From: Bacteroidota bacterium
GTDB lineage: Bacteria; Bacteroidota; Bacteroidia; AKYH767-A; 2013-40CM-41-45
Assembly (NCBI GenBank): GCA_016720655.1
Contig: JADKKE010000002.1
Span: 186,001 to 250,000, forward strand
Length of the DNA stretch: 64,000 nt
Direction: 5' to 3'
The notes under the pieces were generated by a model. The model saw nothing but the letters and a program-made list of their open reading frames with translations, had not been told where the DNA came from and did no database searches. Positions within the stretch are counted from its first letter, which is position 1. Each line of letters opens with the position of its first letter. A program made the position numbers and the translations under genes. Positions 9,424-18,665 of the stretch are shown piece by piece.

Positions 9424-10311
9424 ATGAAAAAAGTATCCATCATCGGGGCGGGAACAATGGGAAATGGAATTGCTCATGTGTTTGCTCAATTTGGGTTCGA
9501 AGTGAATCTGATTGATGTTTCCTCGGACGCACTGGCAAAAGCAGTTCTCACCATTGGTAAGAACCTTGACCGGATGGTTTCAAAGGAGAAAATTACATCG
9601 GCAGAAAAGGATGCTACACTAAAAAATATTACAACCACCACTTCATTGGAAGAAGGTGTAAAAGGAAGAGATTTAGTTGTTGAAGCGGCTACTGAAAATC
9701 TGGAATTGAAATGTAAAATTTTCAGAGATCTGGATCGGTTTGCGGATGCAAGAACAATTCTAGCAAGCAATACATCTTCCATTTCCATCACTAAGATTGC
9801 TGCACAAACACAAAGACCGGGACTGGTGATTGGGATGCATTTTATGAATCCTGTTCCGGTAATGAAACTCGTAGAAATCATCAGAGGCTATTCAACAACA
9901 GATGATGTAACTAAAACAATATTTGAAATTTCAAAGAGTCTTGACAAGGTTCCCGTTGAGGTGAATGATTATCCGGGATTTATCGCCAACCGGATTCTTA
10001 TGCCGATGATTAACGAAGCCATCTATTCACTCTACGAAGGAGTGGCCGGTGTTCCGGAAATTGATACAGTCATGAAGCTCGGTATGGCGCATCCTATGGG
10101 ACCTTTGCAGCTTGCTGATTTTATTGGCCTGGATGTTTGTCTGAGTATTTTGAAAGTACTTCAGGATGGTTTTGGCAATCCGAAATATGCTCCTTGTCCT
10201 TTGCTTGTAAATATGGTTACAGCCGGACACCTTGGTGTAAAAACAGGAAAAGGTTTTTATGAATATGCAGCAGGAAATAAAGATCTTGTTGTTGCGGAAC
10301 GGTTCCGGTAA
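9424..10311 (+). CDS. hbd: 3-hydroxybutyryl-CoA / 3-hydroxyacyl-CoA dehydrogenase
   Basis: NAD(P)-dependent oxidation of 3-hydroxyacyl-CoA, or the reverse reduction of acetoacetyl-CoA, in fatty-acid or butyrate metabolism in the cytoplasm. The 295-residue protein has the Rossmann motif GAGTMGNGIAHVFA (about 7-20), the catalytic region SNTSSISIT / GMHFMNPVPVMKLVEI with the conserved His, and the C-terminal signature VEVNDYPGFIANRILMPMINEA. The length matches single-domain Hbd. The gene follows the heptamer repeats, so its upstream region is unusual and no clear promoter box was found. It is convergent with the DUF4294 gene, with only 11 bases between them. Confidence 0.93.
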   Translation: MKKVSIIGAGTMGNGIAHVFAQFGFEVNLIDVSSDALAKAVLTIGKNLDRMVSKEKITSAEKDATLKNITTTTSLEEGVKGRDLVVEAATENLELKCKIFRDLDRFADARTILASNTSSISITKIAAQTQRPGLVIGMHFMNPVPVMKLVEIIRGYSTTDDVTKTIFEISKSLDKVPVEVNDYPGFIANRILMPMINEAIYSLYEGVAGVPEIDTVMKLGMAHPMGPLQLADFIGLDVCLSILKVLQDGFGNPKYAPCPLLVNMVTAGHLGVKTGKGFYEYAAGNKDLVVAERFR

Positions 10312-10322
10312 ATCAGGCCCGA

Positions 10323-10938
10323 CTAAAAAACAATCTGTCCGTTTTCAATTTGCTTCACGATCATTTCAATCGTGTTGTCATCACCTTCCGGATCGAATTC
10401 ATCCTTCAAATCGTGTCAGAATAATTTTGCTAGTCCTTGTGCAAAAAAAGCATTGAGGTATCCCTTCAATTTTTTTATCAATTCATATGATGTTTTTCCG
10501 GTTTCTCTGTCAATTAATTTGATGAGAACATTTCCCTGGTTAATACTGAGCTTTTTGATTTGTTCTTCGAAATCTTTGCGAACCTGCTCTTCCACTACTT
10601 TTCTGTATTTCTTTCGCTCTCTGTCAGAACTCATTTTAGACATTGCAATTTCCATTTCATTTAATTTCACAGCGACAAGTCTGGCATAGGGATATACTTT
10701 AATGACATTGAATCGCAAACGGTAATAGGCCTGAAGATTTTTTCAGGTATTCCGGATTATTGATATCAACTATATTTACAATTGGGAGGTTCACCACCGG
10801 AACAGTATCCTCACCTTCGATGATGTACGGAAGTTTGTAACCACCTGTTTTCTCGTCTTTGATTGGACCCTGAGCTGAAGCTGACATTGAATTCAGCAGG
10901 ATCAAAATAAATCCAAAACAATGGAAATAACTTTTCAT
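10323..10938 (-). CDS. DUF4294-type secreted protein, disrupted by a frameshift and an in-frame TGA
   Basis: Small exported protein of unknown function, restricted to Bacteroidota as far as I know the family. The start chosen is the ATG at 10936-10938, which gives a clean signal peptide (MKSYFHC... to SASAQ). The N-terminal frame reads GGYKLPYIIEGEDTVPVVNLP, then shifts by one base near 10734-10737. Removing one base there restores YLKKLQAYYRLRFNVIKVYPYAR. The reading then runs to a TGA at 10416-10418 (AKLF-stop). In the same frame it continues HDLKDEFDPEGDDNTIEMIVKQIENG to a TAG at 10323-10325. That tail resembles the usual family C-terminus, so the TGA is probably spurious or recent. Corrected length is about 204 residues. 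Confidence 0.72.
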
Positions 10939-11008
10939 AGCGAATACCCCCTTCAATTGCTGTGCCGAAAAAAATGAAAACGTCATTGAAGGTCTTTTTA
11001 TTCTAAAA

Positions 11009-12502
11009 TCAATCAGTTTGCTTTAAACGGTTGGTTTTCCATTTGGAAGCGACTTCTTGAGAGGCCAAATTCTTCAAGGGAACACTTCTTTGCCTCAAAA
11101 ACCTGACGGCAAGCATAGCAGCGATCTCCAATTCATCTTTATTGTGGGCTTGAAGGAACTCAGGCTTAAAATGATTTTTTACAAAATGGGTGTCAAACTG
11201 ACCGGAAACAAAAGCCTGATGTTGCATCACAAACCTGCAGAATCCAAGCGTTGTACTCACCCCAGTAATTCTGTAATCATCGATAGCGCGGATCATCCGT
11301 TCAATGGCTTCATTTCGATCTTTGCCATGCACAATTAATTTCGCAATCAAGGGATCATAGTAAATCGGAATTTCCATTCCCTCAGCATAGGCATCATCTA
11401 CTCTGACTCCGGGACCTTGTGGAATGGTATAAGTATGCAGAGTGCCAATATCAGGAAGGAAATTATTCGCTGGATCTTCGGCGCAAACGCGGATTTCAAT
11501 TGAGTGTCCGAGAATTTTTAAATCTTCTTGTTTGAATGGCAATTTCTCTCCGTTTGCAATCCTGATTTGTTCTTTTACAAGATCCAGTCCTGTGATATTT
11601 TCTGTTACAGGATGTTCTACCTGTAATCGCGTATTCATTTCAAGAAAATAAAAGTTCATGTTCTCATCGAGGAGAAATTCAACAGTTCCGGCACCGGCAT
11701 AATTACAGGCTTTGGCAACGGTTACGGCACATTTCCCCATCTCTGCTCTTAATTCCGGTGTTAAAATGGATGAAGGAGCTTCTTCGACTACTTTCTGATG
11801 CCTGCGTTGAATGCTGCATTCCCTTTCAAACAAATGAATGACATTTCCATGCAAATCACCCAGAACTTGTATTTCGATGTGTCGAGGTGAAGCAACATAG
11901 CGTTCAATAAAAACAGCTCCATCTCCGAAAGAAGAAATTGCTTCGCTAACAGCGAGCTTCATTTGCTCTTCAAATTCTTCCTTCTTATTTACTACCCTCA
12001 TTCCTTTTCCACCACCACCGGCAGAAGCCTTGATGAGAATCGGAAATCCAATTTTAATTGCAATTTGTTTTGCTTCTTCAATATCATCAATTGCTTTTGC
12101 TGTTCCTGGAACAAGTGGAATTTTAAACTTTTCAGCCGTCGCTTTTGCTGCCAGTTTACTTCCCATCATTCGCATGGAATTGCCATCCGGGCCAATAAAA
12201 ATTAAACCTGCAGCCTTCACACGATCAGCAAAATCGGCATTTTCAGAAAGAAACCCATAGCCGGGATGAATCGCATCAGCACCTGTTCTGGAAGCTGCAT
12301 CAAGGATTTTGTCGATGAGAAGATAACTCTGACTGGAAGCTGATCCACCGATATGAACTGCTTCGTCCGCATAGCGAACATGCAATGCATTCCGATCAGC
12401 ATCAGAAAAAACAGCAACAGTTTTAATTCCCATTTCGCGTGCACTACGCATTACGCGAATGGCGATTTCTCCTCTGTTTGCAATAAGAATTTTCTTAATC
12501 AT
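11009..12502 (-). CDS. accC: Biotin carboxylase subunit of acetyl/acyl-CoA carboxylase
   Basis: ATP-dependent carboxylation of biotin on a carrier protein, the first half-reaction of acetyl-CoA, propionyl-CoA or related carboxylases. The 497-residue protein has the N-terminal pre-ATP-grasp domain (IANRGEIAIRVMRSA), a Gly-rich ATP loop (KASAGGGGKGMRVV), the C-terminal catalytic region MNTRLQVEHPVTE, and a biotin-carboxylase C domain. It is slightly longer than E. coli AccC (449), with a tail that includes a basic end. No biotin carrier or carboxyltransferase gene is beside it, so which carboxylase it serves is open. A short heptamer repeat lies upstream. Confidence 0.9.
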   Translation of the reverse strand: MIKKILIANRGEIAIRVMRSAREMGIKTVAVFSDADRNALHVRYADEAVHIGGSASSQSYLLIDKILDAASRTGADAIHPGYGFLSENADFADRVKAAGLIFIGPDGNSMRMMGSKLAAKATAEKFKIPLVPGTAKAIDDIEEAKQIAIKIGFPILIKASAGGGGKGMRVVNKKEEFEEQMKLAVSEAISSFGDGAVFIERYVASPRHIEIQVLGDLHGNVIHLFERECSIQRRHQKVVEEAPSSILTPELRAEMGKCAVTVAKACNYAGAGTVEFLLDENMNFYFLEMNTRLQVEHPVTENITGLDLVKEQIRIANGEKLPFKQEDLKILGHSIEIRVCAEDPANNFLPDIGTLHTYTIPQGPGVRVDDAYAEGMEIPIYYDPLIAKLIVHGKDRNEAIERMIRAIDDYRITGVSTTLGFCRFVMQHQAFVSGQFDTHFVKNHFKPEFLQAHNKDELEIAAMLAVRFLRQRSVPLKNLASQEVASKWKTNRLKQTD

Positions 12503-12550
12503 ATGACCCTCTCTGCTTAGGTAAAGATAGAAAGAAATTTGGTGAACATC

Positions 12551-12585
12551 AGAGTTATGAGTTATGAGTTATGAATTATGAATTG
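12551..12585. repeat. Short heptamer tandem repeat (GAGTTAT units)
   Basis: Four to five degenerate copies of GAGTTAT/GAATTAT lie in the gap between the agmatinase-like gene and accC, both on the minus strand. The period is the same as the arrays at 9.1-9.4 kb, but here there is only one arm. Confidence 0.8.
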
Positions 12586-12615
12586 GGGCTCCATACTTGA
12601 TAAATAATCCAGATA

Positions 12616-13500
12616 TTAACGATGTACTTGATAACCGATTAAACGGTATACAAGTTTTGCAAGTGTGTATTCTGATAAGATTGATCCTTCCATGGGAGCA
12701 CATTCAACGACATCAAACCCAACAACCTTTTTCTCTTTAAAGACTCGTCTTAAAAACTCTAGTGTTTCAACCCAGAAGAGACCATTTGGTTCAGCAGTTC
12801 CTACTGCAGGAATTACTGCAGGATCAAAACCATCTGCATCAATCGTCAGGTAAACATGATCGCCCATTTTCGAAATCGCATCGGTCATCCAGTTCACATT
12901 TTTCCGGATATGGTGGGCATAAAAAGTATGGATGTTGTTTGCCGATTTGATCAGATCCGATTCTTCCTTGCACTGTGCACGAATTCCGATTTGTACTAAA
13001 CGAATATCCAGGTCGTGAATTCTTGCCATCACGGATGCATGAGAATATGGATTGTCATGATACGCTGAGCGCAAATCAGAATGTGCATCGATTTGCAAAA
13101 CAGTCAGATCAGGATACTTTGCAGCGTGTGCTTTTACAAATCCGAGTGTCACCGTATGCTCTGCCCCGAGAGAGACAACATATTTTCCATCCTGAATCAA
13201 TTGTTTTGTTTCCTGTTCAATCAGATCGATTGCATCAGCATCTACTTTGTCATTGAAATCAATTGCTGCAAGAGTAGAAATTCCGCATTTCTTGTATGTT
13301 TCAGTATCCAATTCTTCATCGTAGAATTCCACGAAATGAGAAGCTGAAACAATTGCAGCCGGACCTTTGGCACTCCCTTCGAGATACGAAGATGTATGTT
13401 CATAAGGTACTTGTTGAATTACAAATTTTGAATTTTTGTAATCACACAATGATGATTCAGGGATGGCCAAAAAGGCTTCCTCGTTGGATAAAACTTTCAT
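12616..13500 (-). CDS. speB: Agmatinase / arginase-family ureohydrolase
   Basis: Mn-dependent ureohydrolase, most likely agmatinase (agmatine to putrescine and urea) in polyamine synthesis. The 294-residue protein shows the metal-binding series GAEHTVT, QIDAHSDLR, YSHASVM and TIDADGFDPA, and a late VECAP. The first motif has Ala for the usual second Gly (GGEH), and the fourth reads DADGFDP rather than DxDxxDP with Val or Leu; both occur in divergent members. The gene sits 12 bases downstream of sucC on the same strand. Other ureohydrolases such as guanidinobutyrase or formimidoylglutamase cannot be excluded. Confidence 0.82.
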   Translation of the reverse strand: MKVLSNEEAFLAIPESSLCDYKNSKFVIQQVPYEHTSSYLEGSAKGPAAIVSASHFVEFYDEELDTETYKKCGISTLAAIDFNDKVDADAIDLIEQETKQLIQDGKYVVSLGAEHTVTLGFVKAHAAKYPDLTVLQIDAHSDLRSAYHDNPYSHASVMARIHDLDIRLVQIGIRAQCKEESDLIKSANNIHTFYAHHIRKNVNWMTDAISKMGDHVYLTIDADGFDPAVIPAVGTAEPNGLFWVETLEFLRRVFKEKKVVGFDVVECAPMEGSILSEYTLAKLVYRLIGYQVHR

Positions 13501-13512
13501 GAAATTTGATTT

Positions 13513-14707
13513 TTACTTTTTCAGCACTTCATTCACCAGGTCTGCTGCTTCTTTCAATTGAATCGCAGAGAACACTTTCAGTCCTGATTCGTCGATGATT
13601 TTCTTCGCTTCTTCAGCATTTGTGCCTTGCAAACGAACAATGATCGGTACCGGAATGGATCCTATATTTTTGTAAGCATCCACAATTCCCTGAGCGACAC
13701 GATCACAACGCACGATTCCACCGAAAATGTTGACAAGGATTGCCTTCACATTTTTATCTTTCAGAATAATACGAAATGCCTGTTCAACACGCGCTGCATT
13801 AGCAGTACCTCCGACATCCAGAAAGTTTGCCGGCTCTCCACCTGCAAGTTTGATGATATCCATCGTCGCCATTGCCAATCCTGCACCATTAACCATACAG
13901 CCAACGTTACCATCCAACTTCACATAATTGAGGTTGTTCTCGCCAGCTTCCACTTCGGTTGCATCTTCTTCCTTAACATCGCGCATGGCGAGGTAATCGG
14001 GATGACGGAACAAAGCGTTTTCATCAAAACCAACTTTTAGCATCGACAGCGATAATTTTATCATCCGATGTTTTCAAAACCGGATTGATTTCAAAAAGTG
14101 ATGCATCAATTGTATCGTAAGCTTTGTAAAGTGATGCAATGAACTTTGTCATTTGTTTGAATGCTTCTCCGCTCAATCCAAGATTGAAAGCAATTTTTCT
14201 TGCCTGGAATCCCTGTAAACCAACCTTCGGATCAATTTCTTCTTTGAAAATCAGATGCGGAGTTTTCGCTGCAACCTCTTCGATGTCCATTCCGCCTTCG
14301 GTAGAATACATGACGATGTTTCTTCCTTTTTGTCTGTCCAGAAGCACACTCACATAAAATTCTTTTGTTGGATTTGCGCCGGGATAATATACATCCTGTG
14401 CAATAAGCACTTTGCTAACTTTTTTACCTTCCGGACCCGTTTGAGGAGTGACCAGGTTCATTCCAATAATCGCAGTTGCCCTTTCCTTCACTTCATCCAG
14501 AGATTTAGCCAGCTTTACACCACCACCTTTTCCTCTGCCACCAGCATGAATCTGAGCTTTGACAACCCACCAGGAAGTACCTGTTGTTTTGTTCAATTCC
14601 TTTGCTGCATCCACGGCCTGTTCGGGCGTTTCAGCAACAATTCCCTCCTGTATTCCAACACCAAATGATTTTAATATCGATTTTCCCTGATATTCGTGAA
14701 TGTTCAT
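13513..14707 (-). CDS. sucC: Succinyl-CoA synthetase (ADP-forming) beta subunit, frameshifted
   Basis: TCA-cycle enzyme subunit that binds the nucleotide and the CoA-linked phosphate relay. The first part (from ATG 14707) has MNIHEYQGKSILKSFGV, the ATP-grasp loop VVKAQIHAGGRGKGGG and SLFEINPVL. The second part has KLDGNVGCMVNGAGLAMATMD, PANFLDVGG and NIFGGIVRCD. The two join exactly (AVDAK-VGFDENALFRHPDYL) if one base is removed from the T4 run at 14035-14038. The corrected 397 residues match SucC. The partner sucD is not in the window. A real null allele of this gene would be surprising, so sequence error is favoured. Confidence 0.9.
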
Positions 14708-14805
14708 AATACTGAATTTAGGCTTTTATACGCGATTTTGCCCGACAAAAGTATCATTTTTTGCCGACTGAAAGGAGTGTAAAACCATGATTTTATCACG
14801 AATTT

Positions 14806-15330
14806 TCAACCATTCAGATACTTCTCGCGGATTACCTTCTGATGGTGTCTTTCATGAACGATGATGAAAAACAAAAGAGCCTTCACACTCACCGGTGTCC
14901 GGTTTGCAGTCCCCTGAAAATCAAAGGTTGAAAAGTCGAGATGTGAGAAAAATGAAATGGTCGATGCTCGTATCGTTCTCCATTCTTCATAAATACTTGC
15001 AAAACTGCGATCGGAATAAAAAGAATTTGGTGTATAAAAATTCTCATCGAATCCTTCTATTGGAGTTTGGTCTTTCCTGGCAATTCTCAAAGCCCGGTAA
15101 ACGAGGATTCTTTCCGTGTCACAAATATGTCCCACAACTTCTTTTACCAGCCATTTATTTTCAGCATACCGAATCATCGCCTGCTCTTCGGTGATGGCCT
15201 GATAAAATGTTTCTGAATCGAGATATTGATTCTCCAACGCTTCGAGAAGATTATTCTCAGGGAGATAATTGAGATAACTTTGGTAATAGGAGGATAATTC
15301 AGTGGCTACGGGAGGTGAAACAATCATCAA
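14806..15330 (-). CDS. DinB family protein (putative metal-dependent hydrolase)
   Basis: A 174-residue four-helix-bundle protein of the DinB/YfiT type. The metal ligands expected for the family are visible: one His in the first helix pair (VVGHICDTERI) and a HERHHQK cluster near the C-terminus, with family features such as FYSDRSFASIYEEWRTIR and the phrase TPVSVKALLFFIIVHE. Members act as thiol-dependent transferases or are uncharacterised. The gene is divergent from the DUF5916 protein gene and about 100 bases from sucC. No substrate is proposed. Confidence 0.85.
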   Translation of the reverse strand: MMIVSPPVATELSSYYQSYLNYLPENNLLEALENQYLDSETFYQAITEEQAMIRYAENKWLVKEVVGHICDTERILVYRALRIARKDQTPIEGFDENFYTPNSFYSDRSFASIYEEWRTIRASTISFFSHLDFSTFDFQGTANRTPVSVKALLFFIIVHERHHQKVIREKYLNG

Positions 15331-15405
15331 GCAGAAATTTTATTTACAAATGTACATAAATTGTCGTTTAACTTTTCATTAACCCCATTCAGCCCTCCTG
15401 TCGAT

Positions 15406-15413
15406 TATGTTTG
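15406..15413 (+). promoter_or_regulatory. Candidate -7 promoter element for the DUF5916 gene
   Basis: TATGTTTG matches TAnnTTTG and lies 18 bases before the ATG at 15432. No -33 TTTG is found at the expected distance. The position favours the 15432 start over the upstream TTG at 15411, which would overlap the element. Confidence 0.35.
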
Positions 15414-15431
15414 TTGTATATGCATCCAGAA

Positions 15432-17903
15432 ATGTACACACGAAAATTAATCCTGGCTTTTTTTCTGTTATTTCAAATTTCAGCTTATGCTGCGGACCCG
15501 GTTCCAAAGCAATATCAGGCAACCAGATCAAGTGCAAATTTCCATATTGACGGAATCCTCGATGAAGAAGCATGGAAAGCAGCTGCAATTGCCGGAGATT
15601 TCATGCAATTGGATCCGGCTGAAGGCATGCCGGTAAGTCAGAAAACGGAAGTACGATTGATGTATGATAACACATCCATCTACATAGCGGCAATGATGTA
15701 CGATACATCTCCAGACAGCATTTTGCATGAACTGGGTAACCGTGATGAAGCACAATCATTGAATGCGGATGCCTTTCGCTTTGGTCTCGATCCATACAAT
15801 CAAAGGACAAATGGATATGTGTTTGAAGTGACTGCTTCCAATGTCCAGTCGGAATTGTTTATCGATGATTATACCTATGACGCAGTATGGCAAAGCGCAG
15901 TACATATCAGTGATAAAGGCTGGAGTGTTGAAATGAAAATCCCCTACTCTGCTTTTCGTTTTCCGGCGAAGAAGGATCAATTGTGGGGAATCCAGTTTGC
16001 CCGACAAATCCGCAGGAACCGCGAATATGATCAGTGGACATTGACTCCAAAAAATGTCCAGAACAAAATGATTTTCTGGGGAACATTGGAAGGAATCAGT
16101 AATGTCGAGCCCCCGCTTCGATTATCCATTACTCCTTACCTTTCCCTATATGGTGAACAGGCTCCGCGTTTTACTTCAACCGGTGTGGATGGTTATGAAA
16201 ATTCCTACTCATATTCAGGCGGAGCGGATTTAAAAGTCGGACTGGATGAACGCTTCACGCTGGATGTTACCCTTCTCCCCGATTTCAGTCAGGTGCAAAG
16301 TGATAACAAAGTTAAAAACCTGACTGCCTACGAAACTGTTTATGATGAGAAACGACCATTTTTCAAAGAAGGCGTTGATTTGTTTTCGAAAGGAAATCTT
16401 TTTTACTCAAGACGTATCGGTAAAACTCCTTCTCTGTTTTATTCAATTCCATATCTGTTGAATGAAGGTGATGTGATTGAAGAAAATCCCGACAAAGCAC
16501 ATCTGATCAATGCAACCAAATTATCAGGTAGAACAGACAAAGGATTGGGAGTTGGAATTTTGAATGCAATTACCGGTACCACATATGCAAAAATAAAGAG
16601 AAGCAATGGTGAAGAATTGAGAATTGCAACGGAACCGCTTAGCAACTACAATATTTTTGTCCTCGATCAAAATCTGGCCAACAATTCTGAAATTTTTATT
16701 GCAAATACAAGTGTTCTCCGGGAAGGAAGTGAAAAGGATGCAAATGTTACAACAGGACAAGGAACGTTTGAAAACAAAAAGCACAATTACAGGCTCACAG
16801 GAAGAGTTTCACACAGCAGGATCAATCAATCCAATGCGGATGATGCAGGAAATCTTTCTAAGCAAATTATTTCCGGAAATCAATACAGCATGCTTATGGA
16901 TAAAATCAGCGGTCCTTCACAGTACGGCGGCTCGTATGAAGTTTGCGAAAAAACGTATGATAAAAATGATTGTGGTGTTTTGCAAACGAGAGATTATTCG
17001 TTTGCAAATGCCTATTACACATATTATTTGTTCAATCCATTCTGGAAACATTTTAAACAAGCTAATTTTTCGGTTTCTATGTCAAGATCCGGGAAATTAA
17101 GTTTACAGAATCGTCTTACGAATTTCCAAACAAACCTGAGTATTTTCCTTCTTTTCAATAACAATTGGTCAGTGTATGCTGATGGAGGAAGCAGTCCCAT
17201 CGATGGAAGTGATTTTTACGAACCGAGGACTGCCGGAAGATTTTTCCTGACACGTCCAAGCACATACGGAAGTCTTAATGTTACAACAAATTACAATAAA
17301 AAACTTGCCTTTGATTTCGGCGCAAGAAGTTCACGTATTCCCGCATTCGACAATCTTAGTTATGGATACTATGTAGTACCGATCCTGAGAATCAGTGACC
17401 AGTGGTCCTTTCGATTCAGCTATTTTTGGGATGTGTATACGAATGATATTGGCTTTGCAAATTTTGCAGATGCGGAAGGCCTTGAACCCATATTCGGATC
17501 CAGAAAAATATACACCATTGAGAATACGCTTACGACCCGATATTTATTTAAAAACGATATGTCTTTATCTTTTACGGCACGTCACTACTGGTCACAGGGA
17601 AAATACAAACAATTTTATCTGCTAAGAGAGGATGGTGGAATTACAGATACCTATTGGAACGGAAATGAAGATTTCAATTCCAGTTATTTCAATATTGATC
17701 TTGTGTATAACTGGCAATTTGCTCCGGGAAGTTCTTTCCTTGTGACATACAAGAATGCAATTTTCAGCGACAATCAGGATGTGACTCAAGCCTATTTTCC
17801 AAATCTGAAGCACACGATTGATGATCCGCAAACAAATTCAATTTCCCTGAAAATCCTGTATTATCTCGACTATCAGAATCTGGTGAAAAAGAAGGCAGTC
17901 TGA
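15432..17903 (+). CDS. DUF5916 outer-membrane protein with N-terminal CBM9-like domain
   Basis: Large exported protein. The ATG at 15432 gives a good signal peptide (MYTRKLIL... to AYAAD); the in-frame TTG at 15411 and ATG at 15420 would only add residues before it. Residues of about 30-220 form a carbohydrate-binding-module-9-like domain (NFHIDGILDEEAWKAA, EVTASNVQSELFIDD, WSVEMKIPYSAFRF). The rest (DLKVGLDERFTLDVTLLPDFSQVQSD, ETVYDEKRPFFKEG) is the DUF5916 region, rich in alternating aromatic beta strands as in an outer-membrane barrel. The family is common in Bacteroidota and its function is unknown. Corrected length is 823 residues. Confidence 0.88.
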   Translation: MYTRKLILAFFLLFQISAYAADPVPKQYQATRSSANFHIDGILDEEAWKAAAIAGDFMQLDPAEGMPVSQKTEVRLMYDNTSIYIAAMMYDTSPDSILHELGNRDEAQSLNADAFRFGLDPYNQRTNGYVFEVTASNVQSELFIDDYTYDAVWQSAVHISDKGWSVEMKIPYSAFRFPAKKDQLWGIQFARQIRRNREYDQWTLTPKNVQNKMIFWGTLEGISNVEPPLRLSITPYLSLYGEQAPRFTSTGVDGYENSYSYSGGADLKVGLDERFTLDVTLLPDFSQVQSDNKVKNLTAYETVYDEKRPFFKEGVDLFSKGNLFYSRRIGKTPSLFYSIPYLLNEGDVIEENPDKAHLINATKLSGRTDKGLGVGILNAITGTTYAKIKRSNGEELRIATEPLSNYNIFVLDQNLANNSEIFIANTSVLREGSEKDANVTTGQGTFENKKHNYRLTGRVSHSRINQSNADDAGNLSKQIISGNQYSMLMDKISGPSQYGGSYEVCEKTYDKNDCGVLQTRDYSFANAYYTYYLFNPFWKHFKQANFSVSMSRSGKLSLQNRLTNFQTNLSIFLLFNNNWSVYADGGSSPIDGSDFYEPRTAGRFFLTRPSTYGSLNVTTNYNKKLAFDFGARSSRIPAFDNLSYGYYVVPILRISDQWSFRFSYFWDVYTNDIGFANFADAEGLEPIFGSRKIYTIENTLTTRYLFKNDMSLSFTARHYWSQGKYKQFYLLREDGGITDTYWNGNEDFNSSYFNIDLVYNWQFAPGSSFLVTYKNAIFSDNQDVTQAYFPNLKHTIDDPQTNSISLKILYYLDYQNLVKKKAV

Positions 17904-17914
17904 ATAAAGAGCCA

Positions 17915-17944
17915 TTTCGAGGTGAAATAAGTTTCGTACTTTCG
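17915..17944 (+). promoter_or_regulatory. Bacteroidota-type promoter upstream of the LolD-like gene
   Basis: TTTC at 17915-17918 and TACTTTCG at 17937-17944 are spaced by 18 bases, the same geometry as the promoters at 5802, 47652, 54819 and 62975 with one-base variants in each box. The ATG follows at 17966. Confidence 0.5.
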
Positions 17945-17965
17945 TGGCCTGATTCGATTGAGTTT

Positions 17966-18625
17966 ATGATCAAGGCCAGTGGTATTCAAAAATCGTATGA
18001 ATCATTGAAAGTTCTGAAAGGAATCGAGCTCACTATTCCTACTGGCGAAATTGTTTCCATTGTAGGCGCTTCCGGTGCAGGCAAAAGTACTTTGTTGCAT
18101 ATACTTGGCACATTGGATACAGCAGATTCCGGGAAGGTGACCATCGATGATGTAGAAATTACTTCACTCTCTGCACGTAAACTTGCACTTTTCAGAAATC
18201 AGAAAATTGGTTTTGTTTTTCAATCCCATCATTTACTTCCGGAATTTAATGCATTGGAAAATGTCATGATGCCGGCCTTGATTTTTGGATCGTCAAAAAA
18301 AGAAGCAAGCACAAAAGCCAGTTACTTTCTTGACTTGCTCGGTTTATCTGAACGATTGACACATCGTCCTTCCGAGCTCAGCGGCGGTGAACAACAACGG
18401 GTAGCGGTAGCAAGGGCTCTGGTAAACGGACCGAGTGTCGTATTCGCTGACGAGCCTTCCGGAAATCTGGATTCTGCTTCTGCAAAAGCGCTGCATAAAT
18501 TGTTTCTCGATTTAAGGCAACAACTAAAACATACTTTTGTAATTGTCACCCATAATGAAGAGCTGGCCGGAATGGCCGACCGTAAACTGGTGATGAAGGA
18601 CGGCTTGCTTGTGAATCAGAATTAA
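17966..18625 (+). CDS. lolD: ABC transporter ATP-binding protein, LolD-like
   Basis: Cytoplasmic ATPase of the MacB/LolD type. The 219 residues contain Walker A (GASGAGKST, about 34-42), the Q-loop region VFQSHHLLPEFNALENVMMP typical of LolD, the signature LSGGEQQRVAVARAL, Walker B VVFADEPSGNLD and the switch His (VTHNEE). LolD powers release of lipoproteins from the inner membrane for transport to the outer membrane. Its LolC/E-type permease is not adjacent, as is common in this phylum. The symbol is by similarity; an exporter of another substrate is possible. Confidence 0.87.
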   Translation: MIKASGIQKSYESLKVLKGIELTIPTGEIVSIVGASGAGKSTLLHILGTLDTADSGKVTIDDVEITSLSARKLALFRNQKIGFVFQSHHLLPEFNALENVMMPALIFGSSKKEASTKASYFLDLLGLSERLTHRPSELSGGEQQRVAVARALVNGPSVVFADEPSGNLDSASAKALHKLFLDLRQQLKHTFVIVTHNEELAGMADRKLVMKDGLLVNQN

Positions 18626-18665
18626 TCGTTGAAGAATAAATCTACATTCCCCTGAAAATAAAAAA

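Noticed and set aside
10259..10456. A frame across the hbd end and the DUF4294 tail
   Set aside because: It is antisense to the DUF4294 gene and has no start or homology of its own.
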